NCBI RefSeq assembly: GCF_014170375.1
Contig: NZ_LZZW01000025.1
Coordinates: forward strand, 1-64,000
Direction: 5' to 3'
DNA: 64,000 bases
DNA from: Variovorax sp. UMC13
GTDB lineage: Bacteria; Pseudomonadota; Gammaproteobacteria; Burkholderiales; Burkholderiaceae_C
How positions within the stretch are numbered: the stretch's first letter is position 1; the number at the start of each line of letters is the position of its first letter. Made by a program: the position numbers and the translations under genes. The notes beneath the pieces were generated by a model. The model did no database searches. It saw only the letters and a list, made by a program, of their open reading frames with translations, and was not told the origin of the DNA. Positions 54,984 through 64,000 of the stretch are shown in pieces.

Positions 54984-55913
54984 TCAGCTCGAAGCCGCCG
55001 GTTTGCCTGCCTGGACCATGCGCATCGCCGATGCGATCAGTGCCGCCGTCTCGCTCATGTTGCTCGGCACGATCAGCGTGGTGGTCGCGTCGGCCGCCAC
55101 CTTGCCGTAGGCGTCGACGGCCCGTTCGGCCACCTTGAGCTGCACCGCCTGCTCGCCGCCGGGCTGGCGGATGGCGGCGGCCACGCGTTCGATCGCACCG
55201 GCAGTGGCCTCGGCCACCGCGGTGATGGCCGCGGCCTCGCCCTGGGCGTTGTTGATCTGGGCCTGCTTCTCGCCTTCGGAGCGGGCGATGAAGGCCTCGC
55301 GTTCACCGGTGGCGATGTTGATCTGTTCCTGGCGGCGGCCCTCCGAGGCGGCGATCAGCGCGCGCTTGCCGCGCTCGGCGGTGATCTGCGCCTGCATGGC
55401 CAGCAGGATTTCCTTGGGCGGCGTCAGGTCCTTGATTTCGTAGCGCAGCACCTTCACGCCCCAGTTGAGCGCGGCCTCGTCGATGGCGGCCACGACCTGG
55501 GCGTTGATGATGTCGCGTTCCTCGAAGGTCTTGTCGAGTTCCAGCTTGCCCACCACGCTGCGCAGCGAGGTCTGGGCCAGCTGCGTCACGGCCACGATGT
55601 AGTTCGACGAGCCGTAGCTCGCGCGCATCGGGTCTGTCACCTGGAAGTACAGGATGCCGTCGACCTGCAGCTGCGTGTTGTCGCGCGTGATGCAGATCTG
55701 GCTGGGCACGTCGAGCGGGATTTCCTTCAGGCTGTGCTTGTAGGCCACCTTGTCGATGAAGGGGATCAGGAAATTGGCGCCGGGCGTCATGGTGCTGTGG
55801 TACTTGCCGAGGCGCTCGCGCACCCAGGCGTTCTGCTGCGGCACGAACTTGACCGACTGGCTGATGAACAGAATGGCGATGACCAGAATAACCAGGGGAA
55901 CTGCGAAATCCAT
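54984..55913 (-). CDS. qmcA: SPFH-domain stomatin/prohibitin protein QmcA
   Basis: This 309-residue inner-membrane protein has an N-terminal anchor (VPLVILVIAILFISQSV, residues 5-21), the SPFH/band 7 domain (KFVPQQNAWVRERLGKYHST, YFQVTDPMRASYGSSNYIVA) and a C-terminal Ala/Glu-rich coiled coil (ITAERGKRALIAASEGRRQ). QmcA homologues assemble into large cages and modulate FtsH. The nfeD-type gene lies immediately upstream in the same direction, the usual partner pair. TGCTCC-like spacing gives AGGAG just before ATG 55913. Confidence 0.92.
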   Translation of the reverse strand: MDFAVPLVILVIAILFISQSVKFVPQQNAWVRERLGKYHSTMTPGANFLIPFIDKVAYKHSLKEIPLDVPSQICITRDNTQLQVDGILYFQVTDPMRASYGSSNYIVAVTQLAQTSLRSVVGKLELDKTFEERDIINAQVVAAIDEAALNWGVKVLRYEIKDLTPPKEILLAMQAQITAERGKRALIAASEGRRQEQINIATGEREAFIARSEGEKQAQINNAQGEAAAITAVAEATAGAIERVAAAIRQPGGEQAVQLKVAERAVDAYGKVAADATTTLIVPSNMSETAALIASAMRMVQAGKPAASS

Positions 55914-55940
55914 AGGGATGCTCCTTTTGAGGGTTTCTTG

Positions 55941-56366
55941 CTAAATCTTGGTGACGACGAGGCGGCTGCCCACCACTTCGACCACCCGGTGTTCGCCGGT
56001 CTGCAGATCGGCGCCGGCCTTGGCCACGGCCGTCCACTGCGCGCCGCGGTAGCGCACGGAGGCGGTGCCGTCCGGGTTCCAGGCCTCCACGTGCACGCTC
56101 TGCCCGATGTCGAGGTTGCCGCCGCGATTGGCCTGCGCGGGCAGGCGCGCCGCGCGCCGGCGCTTGATCAGGTACCAGCCGAGGACCGCGCCCACACCGA
56201 CCGCCGAAGCCACGATGAGTTGCGTGATCACGCCGGCGCCCAGATGGCCCGAAAGGGCCGCGGCGGCGAAGCCGGTGGCCAACAGCAGCAGGTAGACGGT
56301 GCCCGACAGCAGCTCGACCACGATGGTCGCCCCCGCGATCAACCACCAGATGGTGGAACTCTCCAT
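55941..56366 (-). CDS. NfeD-like membrane protein
   Basis: This 141-residue protein has two or three hydrophobic helices (WWLIAGATIVVELL, VYLLLLATGFAAAAL, LIVASAVGVGAVLGW) and a C-terminal OB-fold (VHVEAWNPDGTASVRYRGAQ), the short NfeD1b type. Such proteins pair with SPFH proteins. ATG 56366 is chosen because AAAGGAGG lies 5 nt upstream; an earlier in-frame ATG at 56396 lacks one. It is co-transcribed with qmcA and divergent from the decarboxylase gene. Confidence 0.9.
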   Translation of the reverse strand: MESSTIWWLIAGATIVVELLSGTVYLLLLATGFAAAALSGHLGAGVITQLIVASAVGVGAVLGWYLIKRRRAARLPAQANRGGNLDIGQSVHVEAWNPDGTASVRYRGAQWTAVAKAGADLQTGEHRVVEVVGSRLVVTKI

Positions 56367-56474
56367 ACAGCCTCCTTTGTGTCGTATCCACCCCATTCTG
56401 CGACACCTGTATCAGCACTTGTCTTTTGAATTCCTTACACTTCGCGCCTCTTCTCCCTGTCCGAGCCCCTGCAC

Positions 56475-58772
56475 ATGAAATTTCGCTTCCCGATCGTCAT
56501 CATCGACGAGGACTTCCGCGCCGAGAACACCTCGGGTCTGGGCATTCGCGCGCTGGCGCAGGCCATCGAGAGCGAGGGTCTCGAGGTGCTGGGCGTGACC
56601 AGCTACGGCGACCTGTCGCAGTTCGCGCAGCAGCAGAGCCGCGCCAGCGCCTTCATCCTGTCGATCGACGACGAGGAATTCACGCCTGGCCCGGACCTCG
56701 ATCCGGCCGTGCTGAGCCTGCGCAGCTTCATCGAACAGGTGCGGCGCAAGAACGCCGAGGTGCCGATCTACATCTACGGCGAGACGCGCACCTCGCGCCA
56801 CATCCCGAACGACATCCTGCGCGAGCTGCACGGCTTCATCCACATGTTCGAGGACACCCCCGAATTCGTGGCGCGCCACATCATCCGCGAGGCCAAGAGC
56901 TACCTCGAGGGCGTGCAGCCGCCGTTCTTCAAGGCGCTGATCGACTACGCCGAAGACGGCTCCTACTCGTGGCACTGCCCGGGCCACTCGGGTGGCGTGG
57001 CCTTCCTCAAGAGCCCGGTCGGCCAGATGTTCCACCAGTTCTTCGGCGAGAACATGCTGCGCGCCGACGTGTGCAACGCCGTGGAAGAACTGGGCCAGCT
57101 GCTCGACCACACCGGCCCGGTGGCGGCCAGCGAGCGCAACGCGGCGCGCATCTTCAACGCCGACCACTGCTTCTTCGTGACCAACGGCACCAGCACCAGC
57201 AACAAGATGGTCTGGCACCACACGGTGGCGCCCGACGACGTGGTGGTGGTGGACCGCAACTGCCACAAGTCGATCCTGCACGCGATCATCATGACCGGCG
57301 CGATTCCGGTCTTCATGAAGCCCACGCGCAACCACTTCGGCATCATCGGCCCGATCCCCAAGAGCGAGTTCGAGCAGAGCGCGATCAAGGCCAAGATCAA
57401 GGCCAACCCGCTGCTGGCCGGCGTCGATGCCGACAAGGTGAAGCCGCGCGTGATGACGCTCACGCAGTCGACCTACGACGGCGTGATCTACAACACCGAG
57501 ACCATCAAGAACATGCTCGACGGCTACGTCGACACCTTGCACTTCGACGAGGCCTGGCTGCCGCACGCCGCCTTCCACCCGTTCTACGGCGCCTATCACG
57601 CGATGGGCAAGAACCGGGTCCGACCCAAGGAGTCCCTGGTGTTCTCGACCCAGTCGACCCACAAGCTGCTGGCCGGCATCAGCCAGGCCAGCCACGTGCT
57701 GGTGCAGGACTCGCAGAACCGCGCGCTCGACCGCGACCTGTTCAACGAGGCCTACCTGATGCACTCGTCGACCAGCCCGCAGTACGCGATCATCGCCAGC
57801 TGCGACGTGGCCGCGGCCATGATGGAGCCGCCCGGCGGCACCGCGCTGGTGGAGGAAAGCATCCTGGAGGCGCTGGACTTCCGCCGCGCCATGCGCAAGG
57901 TCGAGGCCGAGTTCGGCAAGGACGAGTGGTGGTTCAAGGTCTGGGGTCCGGAGAAGCTGGTCGACGAAGGCATCGGCCGCGCCGAAGACTGGATCATGAA
58001 GGGCGAGGGCAGCACCGACAGCAAGGCCAAGAGCGCGAAGCGCAACTGGCACGGCTTCGGCAAGCTGGCCGACGGCTTCAACATGCTCGACCCGATCAAG
58101 TCGACCATCGTGACCCCCGGCCTGGACCTGCAGGGCAAGTTCGCCGAGACCGGCATCCCCGCCAGCGTGGTGACCAAGTTCCTGGCCGAGCACGGCGTGA
58201 TCGTGGAGAAGACCGGCCTGTACAGCTTCTTCATCATGTTCACCATCGGCATCACCAAGGGCCGCTGGAACACGCTGCTCACGGCGCTGCAGCAGTTCAA
58301 GGACGACTACGCGCGCAACCAGCCGATGTGGCGCATCCTGCCGGAGTTCTGCCAGCAGCACCCGGGCTACGAGAAGCTGGGCCTGCGCGACCTCTGCCAG
58401 CACATCCACAAGCTCTATGCGCGCTACGACGTGGCGCGCCTCACGACCGAGATGTACCTGAGCGACCTGACGCCGGCCATGAAGCCCAGCGACGCCTTCG
58501 CCCACATCGCGCACCGCAAGACCGAGCGCGTGGAGATCGACCAGCTCGAGGGTCGCATCACCACCAGCCTGATCACGCCGTACCCACCGGGCATCCCGCT
58601 GCTGATCCCGGGCGAGGTCTTCAACAAGAAGATCGTCGACTACCTCAAGTTCGCGCGCGAGTTCAACAAGGAATGCCCGGGCTTCGAGACCGACATCCAC
58701 GGGTTGGTGGCGCGCATCGACGAGAACGGCAAGAAGCGCTACTACGCGGACTGCGTGCGCCAGCAGGCCTGA
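56475..58772 (+). CDS. Orn/Lys/Arg decarboxylase class-I protein
   Basis: This 765-residue fold-type I PLP enzyme has an N-terminal wing domain (residues 1-130), the PLP-binding core with HCPGHSGG and FSTQSTHKLLAG where Lys397 should form the Schiff base, and a C-terminal domain ending ITTSLITPYPPGIPLLIPGE. Length and motifs fit the large biodegradative decarboxylases (AdiA, CadA, LdcC, SpeC/SpeF). Which amino acid it uses cannot be told reliably; arginine or lysine seem likely in this lineage. No antiporter gene is adjacent. It is divergent from the NfeD gene and convergent with the ligase gene. Confidence 0.9.
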   Translation: MKFRFPIVIIDEDFRAENTSGLGIRALAQAIESEGLEVLGVTSYGDLSQFAQQQSRASAFILSIDDEEFTPGPDLDPAVLSLRSFIEQVRRKNAEVPIYIYGETRTSRHIPNDILRELHGFIHMFEDTPEFVARHIIREAKSYLEGVQPPFFKALIDYAEDGSYSWHCPGHSGGVAFLKSPVGQMFHQFFGENMLRADVCNAVEELGQLLDHTGPVAASERNAARIFNADHCFFVTNGTSTSNKMVWHHTVAPDDVVVVDRNCHKSILHAIIMTGAIPVFMKPTRNHFGIIGPIPKSEFEQSAIKAKIKANPLLAGVDADKVKPRVMTLTQSTYDGVIYNTETIKNMLDGYVDTLHFDEAWLPHAAFHPFYGAYHAMGKNRVRPKESLVFSTQSTHKLLAGISQASHVLVQDSQNRALDRDLFNEAYLMHSSTSPQYAIIASCDVAAAMMEPPGGTALVEESILEALDFRRAMRKVEAEFGKDEWWFKVWGPEKLVDEGIGRAEDWIMKGEGSTDSKAKSAKRNWHGFGKLADGFNMLDPIKSTIVTPGLDLQGKFAETGIPASVVTKFLAEHGVIVEKTGLYSFFIMFTIGITKGRWNTLLTALQQFKDDYARNQPMWRILPEFCQQHPGYEKLGLRDLCQHIHKLYARYDVARLTTEMYLSDLTPAMKPSDAFAHIAHRKTERVEIDQLEGRITTSLITPYPPGIPLLIPGEVFNKKIVDYLKFAREFNKECPGFETDIHGLVARIDENGKKRYYADCVRQQA

Positions 58773-58782
58773 GGCCGGGACC

Positions 58783-59634
58783 TCAGCGCCCCAGGTCGCC
58801 GCGCACGCGCAGGAAACGCGCGAAGCGCGGCAGGCCCTTGGCGGTGGTGCCGTTGAAGCGGTAGCTGACCCAGCTGCCGACGGCCGGCGGATCGTCGCGC
58901 TGCGCATCGGAAAAACCGCCGCCCAGCTTGAAGCGGCGGCCGTCGGGCATCTGGACCATCAGCGCGCCCATGCGGCCCTCGTGCCGGCCCTTCCCGGGCA
59001 GGTGCGCGAGCACGCGCGCATCGGCGTCCTCGTAGGGCTTGAGCTTGAGCAGGTCCTGGTTGCGCTCGGCGCGGTAGAGCGAGGCGCCGCGGTGCAGCAC
59101 CAGGCCTTCGCCGCCCATCCGCACGACTTCCTTCATCTGCGCCATCAGCGCGGCATGGGTGGTGGCGCGCTGCTGGGCCACCGGCAGCACCCAGGGCGCG
59201 GCAGGCAGCGGCAGCAGGCGGCGCAGGGCCGCCAGGCGCGTCGTGAAATCGCCCGGCTCGGCGGGCAGGTCGAAGACCATGAAGCGCATCTCGCGCCAGG
59301 CGGCATCGACCGGTACCTGGCTGCGCACGGTCGAGGTGGCGAATTCGAAGCGGCCGCGGCCGGCCCAGAGCTCGCCGTCCATGGGCACGGCCGGCAGCGG
59401 GGCGGTGAACCAGATCGGCGCCATCACGCGTTCACCGCCGCGGGTCCAGAGCTGGCGGCCGTCCCAGTAGCCGCGCAGGCCGTCGTACTTCTCGCTGACC
59501 CAGTAATCGTCGAGCGCGATGCCCTGCCGGTAGACCTCGGCCAGCATCAGCGCGGGCGCCGCGGCGAACACCAGCGAAGCGCAGCCCGCCCAGGCCAGCA
59601 GGCCCGTCAGCAGGAGGCTTCGGCGATCCGGCAT
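58783..59634 (-). CDS. secreted ATP-dependent DNA ligase, LigE type
   Basis: This 283-residue protein has a hydrophobic signal-like N-terminus ending VFAAAPA (residues 1-27). The nucleotidyltransferase motif I is SEKYDGLRG, where Lys49 would be adenylated, followed by motif III (MRFMVFDL), motif IV (GGEGLVLHRG) and motif V (LLKLKPYEDADARVLAH). The C-terminal OB domain is short, ending VSYRFNGTTAKGLPRFARFLR. A signal peptide on a minimal ligase is the mark of LigE, thought to act on DNA in the periplasm during uptake. It overlaps nothing and is convergent with the decarboxylase gene. Confidence 0.87.
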   Translation of the reverse strand: MPDRRSLLLTGLLAWAGCASLVFAAAPALMLAEVYRQGIALDDYWVSEKYDGLRGYWDGRQLWTRGGERVMAPIWFTAPLPAVPMDGELWAGRGRFEFATSTVRSQVPVDAAWREMRFMVFDLPAEPGDFTTRLAALRRLLPLPAAPWVLPVAQQRATTHAALMAQMKEVVRMGGEGLVLHRGASLYRAERNQDLLKLKPYEDADARVLAHLPGKGRHEGRMGALMVQMPDGRRFKLGGGFSDAQRDDPPAVGSWVSYRFNGTTAKGLPRFARFLRVRGDLGR

Positions 59635-59658
59635 CGCGCCGCGCGGCGTCGTCGGACG

Positions 59659-60441
59659 CTATTCCTGGATGCCGCCGACGACCTGGCTGAAGCCGCCGTC
59701 GACGTAGGTGATCTCGGCCGAGACACCGCTGGCCAGGTCGCTCAGCAGGAAGGCCGCGACGTTGCCGACCTCTTCGATGGTCACGTTGCGACCGATGGGC
59801 GACACCTCGGCGACCGCCGACAGGATCTTGCTGAAGCCCTTGATGCCGCTGGCCGCCAGGGTCTTGATCGGACCGGCGCTGATGCCGTTCACGCGCATGC
59901 CCTTGGTGCCCAGCGACTGTGCCAGGTAGCGCACCGAGGCCTCGAGGCTGGCCTTGGCCAGGCCCATGGTGTTGTAGTTGGGCATGGCGCGCTCGGAGCC
60001 CAGGTAGGTCAGGGTCAGCAGCGCCGACTTCTCGCGCAGGAAGGGCAGGGCGGCCTTGGCCATGGCGGGGAAGCTGTAGGCGCTGATGTCGTGCGCGATG
60101 CGGAAGCCTTCGCGCGACAGGCCCTCGAGGAAGTCGCCGGCAATGGCTTCGCGCGGGGCGAAGCCGATGCTGTGCACGAAGCCGTCGAATTGCGGCCAGG
60201 TCTGCGACAGGTCGGCGAACAGTTTCTCGATCTGCGCGTCGTCGCCCACGTCGCAATCGAAAATCAGCTTCGAGTCGAAATCCGCGGCGAATTCGGTGAT
60301 ACGGTCCTTGAATCGCTCGCCGACATAGCTGAAGGCGAGTTCGGCGCCTTGTTCGTGACAGGCCTTGGCGATGCCATAGGCAATCGAGCGATTGCTCAAC
60401 ACGCCGGTGATCAACAGTTTTTTGCCGGAAAGAAAGCCCAT
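59659..60441 (-). CDS. fabI: enoyl-ACP reductase (NADH)
   Basis: This 260-residue SDR reduces enoyl-ACP in the last step of each fatty-acid elongation cycle. Tyr146, Tyr156 and Lys163 ([19 protein letters not shown]) align with the E. coli FabI catalytic positions, and the N-terminal [14 protein letters not shown] is diagnostic. ATG 60441 is the homology start. The gene is divergent from the YejA-type gene with a 37-bp gap. FabI is the classical triclosan target. Confidence 0.96.
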   Translation of the reverse strand: MGFLSGKKLLITGVLSNRSIAYGIAKACHEQGAELAFSYVGERFKDRITEFAADFDSKLIFDCDVGDDAQIEKLFADLSQTWPQFDGFVHSIGFAPREAIAGDFLEGLSREGFRIAHDISAYSFPAMAKAALPFLREKSALLTLTYLGSERAMPNYNTMGLAKASLEASVRYLAQSLGTKGMRVNGISAGPIKTLAASGIKGFSKILSAVAEVSPIGRNVTIEEVGNVAAFLLSDLASGVSAEITYVDGGFSQVVGGIQE

Positions 60442-60478
60442 GAAGTTGCCTTGTGAAAATCTTGGGCAGAATTCTCGC

Positions 60479-62314
60479 ATGCGAGGTTGGCTGCTCCTTC
60501 TATTGGCTTTCTTGGCGCTGCCTTCATGGGCGGCGCACGGTCTGGGCATGGGCTATGAACCCAAATACCCGGCCTCGTTCACGCACTTCGACTACGTGAA
60601 CCCCGATGCGCCCAAGGGCGGCGATCTCACGCTCTCGGCCAGTGGCAGCTTCGACAAGCTCAACCCCTTCACCCTGCGCGGCCGCCCGCCGGTCGGCATG
60701 GGCTACAGCGCGAACGGCTTCGTGTTCTCGGAGTACGGCCTCGTCTTCGACTCGCTGATGACGCCCAGCGAGGACGAACCCTTCTCCAACTACGGCCTGC
60801 TCGCGCAGGATGCGGCGCTCGCGCCCGACCGCCTGAGCATCACCTTCAAGCTCAATCCCAAGGCCCGCTTCTCCGACGGCAGCCCGGTGCTGGCGCAGGA
60901 CGTGAAGCACTCCTTCGACACCCTGATGAGCAAGCAGGCCGGGCCGACCTTCCGCTCGTACTGGGTTGACATCAAGGACGCGGTGGTGGTCGACGAGCGC
61001 ACGGTGCGCTTCGACTTCAAGCGCCGCAACTCCGAGCTGCACATGATCATCGGCCAGTTGCCTGTGTTCTCGCGCGCCTGGGGCAAGGGCAAGCCCTTCG
61101 ACCAGGTCGTGACCGAGCCGCCGATCGCCAGCGGCCCCTACGCGATCGAGAAGGTCGACTTCGGCAAGTCCATCACCTACCGCCGGCGCGCCGACTACTG
61201 GGCGGCCGACCTGCCGGTGCGCAAGGGCATGTTCAACTACGGCAGCGTCAACTACCAGTACTTCAAGGACCGCTTGGGCGAAGAGGAGTCGCTCAAGGCC
61301 GGCTCGCTCGACGCGCTGGAAGAGGTCTCCATCATCGCCTGGGTGCGCCGCTACAAGGGCCGGCGCTTCGATTCGGGCGAGCTCATGAAGGAAGAGATCT
61401 CGCACCGGCGCTTCACCGGGATGCAGGGCCTGGCGGTCAACCTGCGGCAGCCCCGCTTCGCCGATATCCGCGTGCGCCAGGCCCTGGCGCTGGCCTTCGA
61501 CTTCGACTGGCTCAACGCGCACCTGTTCTACGGCCGCCGTGCGCGCACCCAGAGCTACTTCCAGAACAGCGACGACCTGATGGCGCAGGCCGAGATCAGC
61601 CCGCAGGAGCAGGCGCTCCTCGACGGGCTCAAGACCAGGCAGCGCTATCTCGACAACACCCAGGGCGAGCTGCCCCGGCCCGCCACCACCGGCGACACCG
61701 CCGAAGGCCTTCGCCGCAACCTGGTGCGCGCCCAGGCGCTGCTGCGCGAAGCCGGCTGGACCTACCGCGACGGCGCCTTGCGCGACGCGGCCGGCACGCC
61801 GCTGGCGATCGACATCGACATCGCCGACCGCAGCTCCGAGACCGTGCTCGCGCCCTATGCGCGCAACCTGGGCAAGCTGGGCATCAAGCTGCAGTACCGG
61901 CTGCGCGATGCCAGCCTGATCAAGAAAAAGCTCGACGATTTCGATTTCGACATGGCGATCAGCCTGCAGGGCGGCTCCTCGAGCCCCGGCAACGAGCTCT
62001 ACGACGACTTCGGCTCCAAGTCCGCGGCCGAGAAGGGCAGCCAGAACCTGAGCGGCATCAGCGACCCGGTGATCGACGAGATCCTCGAGCTCATCGTCGA
62101 CAGCCCCGACCGCGCCGCGCTGGCGGCGGCCGCGCGCCTGCTGGACCGCTACCTGCTGCACCAGCACTACGTGACGCCCATGTACTACGGCAAGCAGTAC
62201 TTCATGGCCCACAAGCAGTACCTGCGCCATCCCGAGGCCGCGCTGCCGCAGCGCCTGCTGGCCGGCTCGGCGCTGCTGACGATGTGGTGGATCGACCCCG
62301 CGCAGAAGAAGTAG
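60479..62314 (+). CDS. yejA: YejA-like peptide ABC transporter substrate-binding protein
   Basis: This 611-residue periplasmic protein of the SBP_bac_5 family has a signal peptide ([19 protein letters not shown]). [20 protein letters not shown] followed by [11 protein letters not shown] is the YejA-type mature start. Length fits YejA (about 600). It binds oligopeptides for the YejBEF importer coded next. ATG 60479 gives a clean signal peptide; an upstream in-frame ATG would overlap fabI. Only 37 bp separate it from fabI, so its promoter probably lies inside that gap or in fabI coding sequence. Confidence 0.88.
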   Translation: MRGWLLLLLAFLALPSWAAHGLGMGYEPKYPASFTHFDYVNPDAPKGGDLTLSASGSFDKLNPFTLRGRPPVGMGYSANGFVFSEYGLVFDSLMTPSEDEPFSNYGLLAQDAALAPDRLSITFKLNPKARFSDGSPVLAQDVKHSFDTLMSKQAGPTFRSYWVDIKDAVVVDERTVRFDFKRRNSELHMIIGQLPVFSRAWGKGKPFDQVVTEPPIASGPYAIEKVDFGKSITYRRRADYWAADLPVRKGMFNYGSVNYQYFKDRLGEEESLKAGSLDALEEVSIIAWVRRYKGRRFDSGELMKEEISHRRFTGMQGLAVNLRQPRFADIRVRQALALAFDFDWLNAHLFYGRRARTQSYFQNSDDLMAQAEISPQEQALLDGLKTRQRYLDNTQGELPRPATTGDTAEGLRRNLVRAQALLREAGWTYRDGALRDAAGTPLAIDIDIADRSSETVLAPYARNLGKLGIKLQYRLRDASLIKKKLDDFDFDMAISLQGGSSSPGNELYDDFGSKSAAEKGSQNLSGISDPVIDEILELIVDSPDRAALAAAARLLDRYLLHQHYVTPMYYGKQYFMAHKQYLRHPEAALPQRLLAGSALLTMWWIDPAQKK

Positions 62315-62336
62315 ACCGAGACACCGACCCCACCGC

Positions 62337-63350
62337 ATGGCCGCCTACATTCTCCGACGCCTTCTCCTCATCATTCCCACCTTGCTGGGCGTGCTGATCC
62401 TCAATTTCGTGGTGGTGCAGTTCGTGCCCGGCGGGCCGGCCGAGCAGCTGCTCTCGCAGCTCACCGACAAGGAAAGCCGCATCTCCGGCGGCCCCGCGGG
62501 CCGCACGCTGGACCCGAAGCAGGTGGCCGAGATCAAGGCGCTCTACGGCTTCGACAAGCCCGCGCCCGAGCGCTTCTGGCAGATGCTGACCCAGTTCGCG
62601 CGCTTCGACCTGGGCAAGAGCTTCTTTCAGAGCAAGGACGTCTGGGAGCTGATCAAGGAGAAGCTGCCGGTCTCGATCAGCCTGGGCCTGTGGACCTTCT
62701 TCATCAGCTACCTGATCGCGGTGCCGCTGGGCGTGGCGAAGGCGGTGCGGGCCGGCTCGAGCTTCGACTTCTTCACCACGCTGATCGTGCTGATCGGCTA
62801 TGCGATCCCGGGCTTCGTGCTGGGCGTGGCGCTGCTTGTGATCTTCGGCGGGCAGCTGCAGTGGTTCCCGCTGCGCGGCCTGACCTCGCCCAACTGGGAG
62901 TCCCTGAGCTGGGGCGCGCGCATCACCGACTACCTCTGGCACATCACGCTGCCGGTGACGGCGATGGTGCTCGGCAGCTTCGCCGTCACAGCCATGCTGA
63001 CCAAGAACTCCTTCCTCGAGGAGATCCGCAAGCAGTACGTGCTGACCGCGCGCGCCAAGGGGCTTTCGGAGCGGGCGGTGTTGTGGAAGCACGTGTTCCG
63101 CAACGCGCTGATCCCGATCATCACGGGCTTCCCGGCGGCCTTCATCGGCGCCTTCTTCACCGGCGCGCTGCTGATCGAGACCCTGTTCTCGCTCGACGGC
63201 CTGGGCCTCCTGAGCTACGAGAGCGTGATCCGGCGCGACTACCCGGTGTTCCTGGGCACGCTCTACATCTTCACGCTCATCGGCCTGCTGACCAAGCTGA
63301 TTTCCGATCTCTGCTACGTATGGGTGGACCCGCGTGTCAAGTTTGATTGA
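62337..63350 (+). CDS. yejB: YejB-like peptide ABC transporter permease
   Basis: This 337-residue permease has an N-terminal helix, a conserved extracytoplasmic YGFDKPAPERFWQMLTQFAR, five further helices and the BPD_transp_1 EAA loop (NSFLEEIRKQYVLTARAKGL). The last helices end GLLTKLISDLCYVWVDPRV, typical of DppB/YejB. It starts 22 bp after the YejA-type gene and forms a heterodimer with the YejE-type permease that follows. Confidence 0.9.
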   Translation: MAAYILRRLLLIIPTLLGVLILNFVVVQFVPGGPAEQLLSQLTDKESRISGGPAGRTLDPKQVAEIKALYGFDKPAPERFWQMLTQFARFDLGKSFFQSKDVWELIKEKLPVSISLGLWTFFISYLIAVPLGVAKAVRAGSSFDFFTTLIVLIGYAIPGFVLGVALLVIFGGQLQWFPLRGLTSPNWESLSWGARITDYLWHITLPVTAMVLGSFAVTAMLTKNSFLEEIRKQYVLTARAKGLSERAVLWKHVFRNALIPIITGFPAAFIGAFFTGALLIETLFSLDGLGLLSYESVIRRDYPVFLGTLYIFTLIGLLTKLISDLCYVWVDPRVKFD

Positions 63351-63357
63351 GACCCCC

Positions 63358-64000
63358 ATGACGCCAGCGGCGCCCGCCGCGGCGAGCGCGCCGAGCACCT
63401 CGCTGAGCCCGGGCCGGCGCGCTTGGCTGCGCTTCAAGCGCAACCGGCTGGGCTTCTGGAGCCTCACGGTGTTCAGCGTGCTGGTGGTGCTGAGCCTGTT
63501 CGCCGAGGTGCTGTCGACCGACCGGCCGCTGCTGCTGCGCTACGAGGGGCAGACCTATTTCCCGGTGCTGCGCGACTACCCCGAGACCACCTTCGGCGGC
63601 AACTTCGAGACACCGACCGACTTCCTCGACCCCTTCATCCAGGAGCGCATCACCCGCGGCGACAACTGGGCGATCCACGCCCCCAACCGCTACGGCCCGC
63701 GCACGCTCAACTACTTCGCCAAGCAGCCGAACCCGGCGCCGCCCTCGAGCGAGAACCTGTTCGGCACCGACGACCGCGGCCGCGACCTGCTGGCCCAGTT
63801 GATCTACGGCTTTCGCGTGAGCGTGCTGTTCGCGCTGGCCCTGACCGTCATCGGCGTGCTGCTGGGCGTCATCACCGGCGCGCTGCAGGGCTTCTTCGGC
63901 GGCAAGACCGACCTGGCCTTCCAGCGCTTCATCGAGATCTGGGGCGCGATGCCCGAGCTCTACCTGCTGATCATCTTCAGCGCCATCTTCAACCCCAGCG
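63358..64000 (+). CDS. yejE: YejE-like peptide ABC transporter permease (3' end outside window)
   Basis: Only the first 214 codons are present. They show a first helix (FWSLTVFSVLVVLSLFAEVL), the long periplasmic insertion typical of YejE (YPETTFGGNFETPTDFLDPF), and FGTDDRGRDLLAQLIYGFRV leading to the second helix, as in DppC/OppC/YejE permeases. ATG 63358 is 7 bp after yejB; an in-frame GTG at 63334 is an alternative. A YejF-type ATPase gene is expected beyond the window. Confidence 0.85.
   Translation, partial: MTPAAPAAASAPSTSLSPGRRAWLRFKRNRLGFWSLTVFSVLVVLSLFAEVLSTDRPLLLRYEGQTYFPVLRDYPETTFGGNFETPTDFLDPFIQERITRGDNWAIHAPNRYGPRTLNYFAKQPNPAPPSSENLFGTDDRGRDLLAQLIYGFRVSVLFALALTVIGVLLGVITGALQGFFGGKTDLAFQRFIEIWGAMPELYLLIIFSAIFNPS

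Noticed and set aside
56412-58907. Long open frames on both strands over the decarboxylase gene
   Set aside because: The plus frame at 56475 encodes a complete PLP enzyme. The other two frames have no recognisable domains and are shadows.

Overview
The window is a high-GC bacterial chromosome segment packed with short-spaced or overlapping genes. Gene content (YebC-purD-hemF-nadD-rsfS-rlmH-maf-rng, TolB-Pal-CpoB, Bug and Liv-type transport families) and the G/C-rich intergenic repeats fit a betaproteobacterium of the Comamonadaceae, most likely Variovorax. That placement is an inference from gene style, not a database match. I see no insertion sequence, prophage, CRISPR array or rRNA.

Region 1 (1-17220) is catabolic. 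A Liv-type ABC transporter (two ATPases, two permeases) is followed by an alpha/beta hydrolase and an EmrE-like SMR pump. Next comes a TetR regulator divergent from two acyl-CoA dehydrogenases and an enoyl-CoA hydratase-fold protein. A second, complete Liv-type system follows (binding protein, two permeases, two ATPases), then an acyl-CoA ligase, a Bug-type binding protein and a carboxymuconolactone-decarboxylase-fold protein. Together they suggest uptake, CoA activation and beta-oxidation-like breakdown of an organic acid. A perfect 18-bp palindrome in the divergent promoter is the probable TetR operator. Double-hairpin repeats sit at the junctions of the first transporter operon.

Region 2 (17240-33883) starts with a HerA-like ATPase. 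It then holds what looks like an aryl-polyene (xanthomonadin-like) pigment locus in two convergent operons. The plus operon carries an ACP, a membrane protein, an adenylation domain fused to an ApeI-like dehydratase, an LpxL-type acyltransferase, a LolA-like protein, an MMPL exporter, a NodB-type deacetylase, a methyltransferase, an ApeP-like dehydratase and a ketoreductase. The minus operon carries a UbiE-like methyltransferase, a XanB2/FkbO/Hyg5-family chorismatase, a PlsC-type acyltransferase, a glycosyltransferase, a PAP2 protein, a second ACP and one ketosynthase. The chorismatase would supply a hydroxybenzoate starter, the ligase would load it, KS/KR/DH would extend it, and the acyltransferases and MMPL/LolA proteins would place it in the outer membrane.

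Region 3 (33992-46659) is housekeeping: yebC to maf in a tightly coupled operon, rng, an MsbA-like exporter, tolB-pal-cpoB, tcdA and tRNA-Lys(UUU).

Region 4 (46660-54730) is looser and accessory. It contains a DUF4892/OmpA protein, a GAF protein, a KANL3/TEX30-like hydrolase, a DUF2934 protein, three translationally coupled small genes, an SDR, a PoxB-type pyruvate oxidase, a DUF1810 protein and a small coiled-coil protein. Two gene-poor stretches lie at 46660-47111 and 48368-48905.

Region 5 (54787-64000) holds tRNA-Ser(GGA) with a clear terminator, a QmcA/NfeD pair, an Orn/Lys/Arg decarboxylase, a secreted LigE-type ATP-dependent DNA ligase, fabI, and the start of a YejABE-type peptide transporter cut by the window end.
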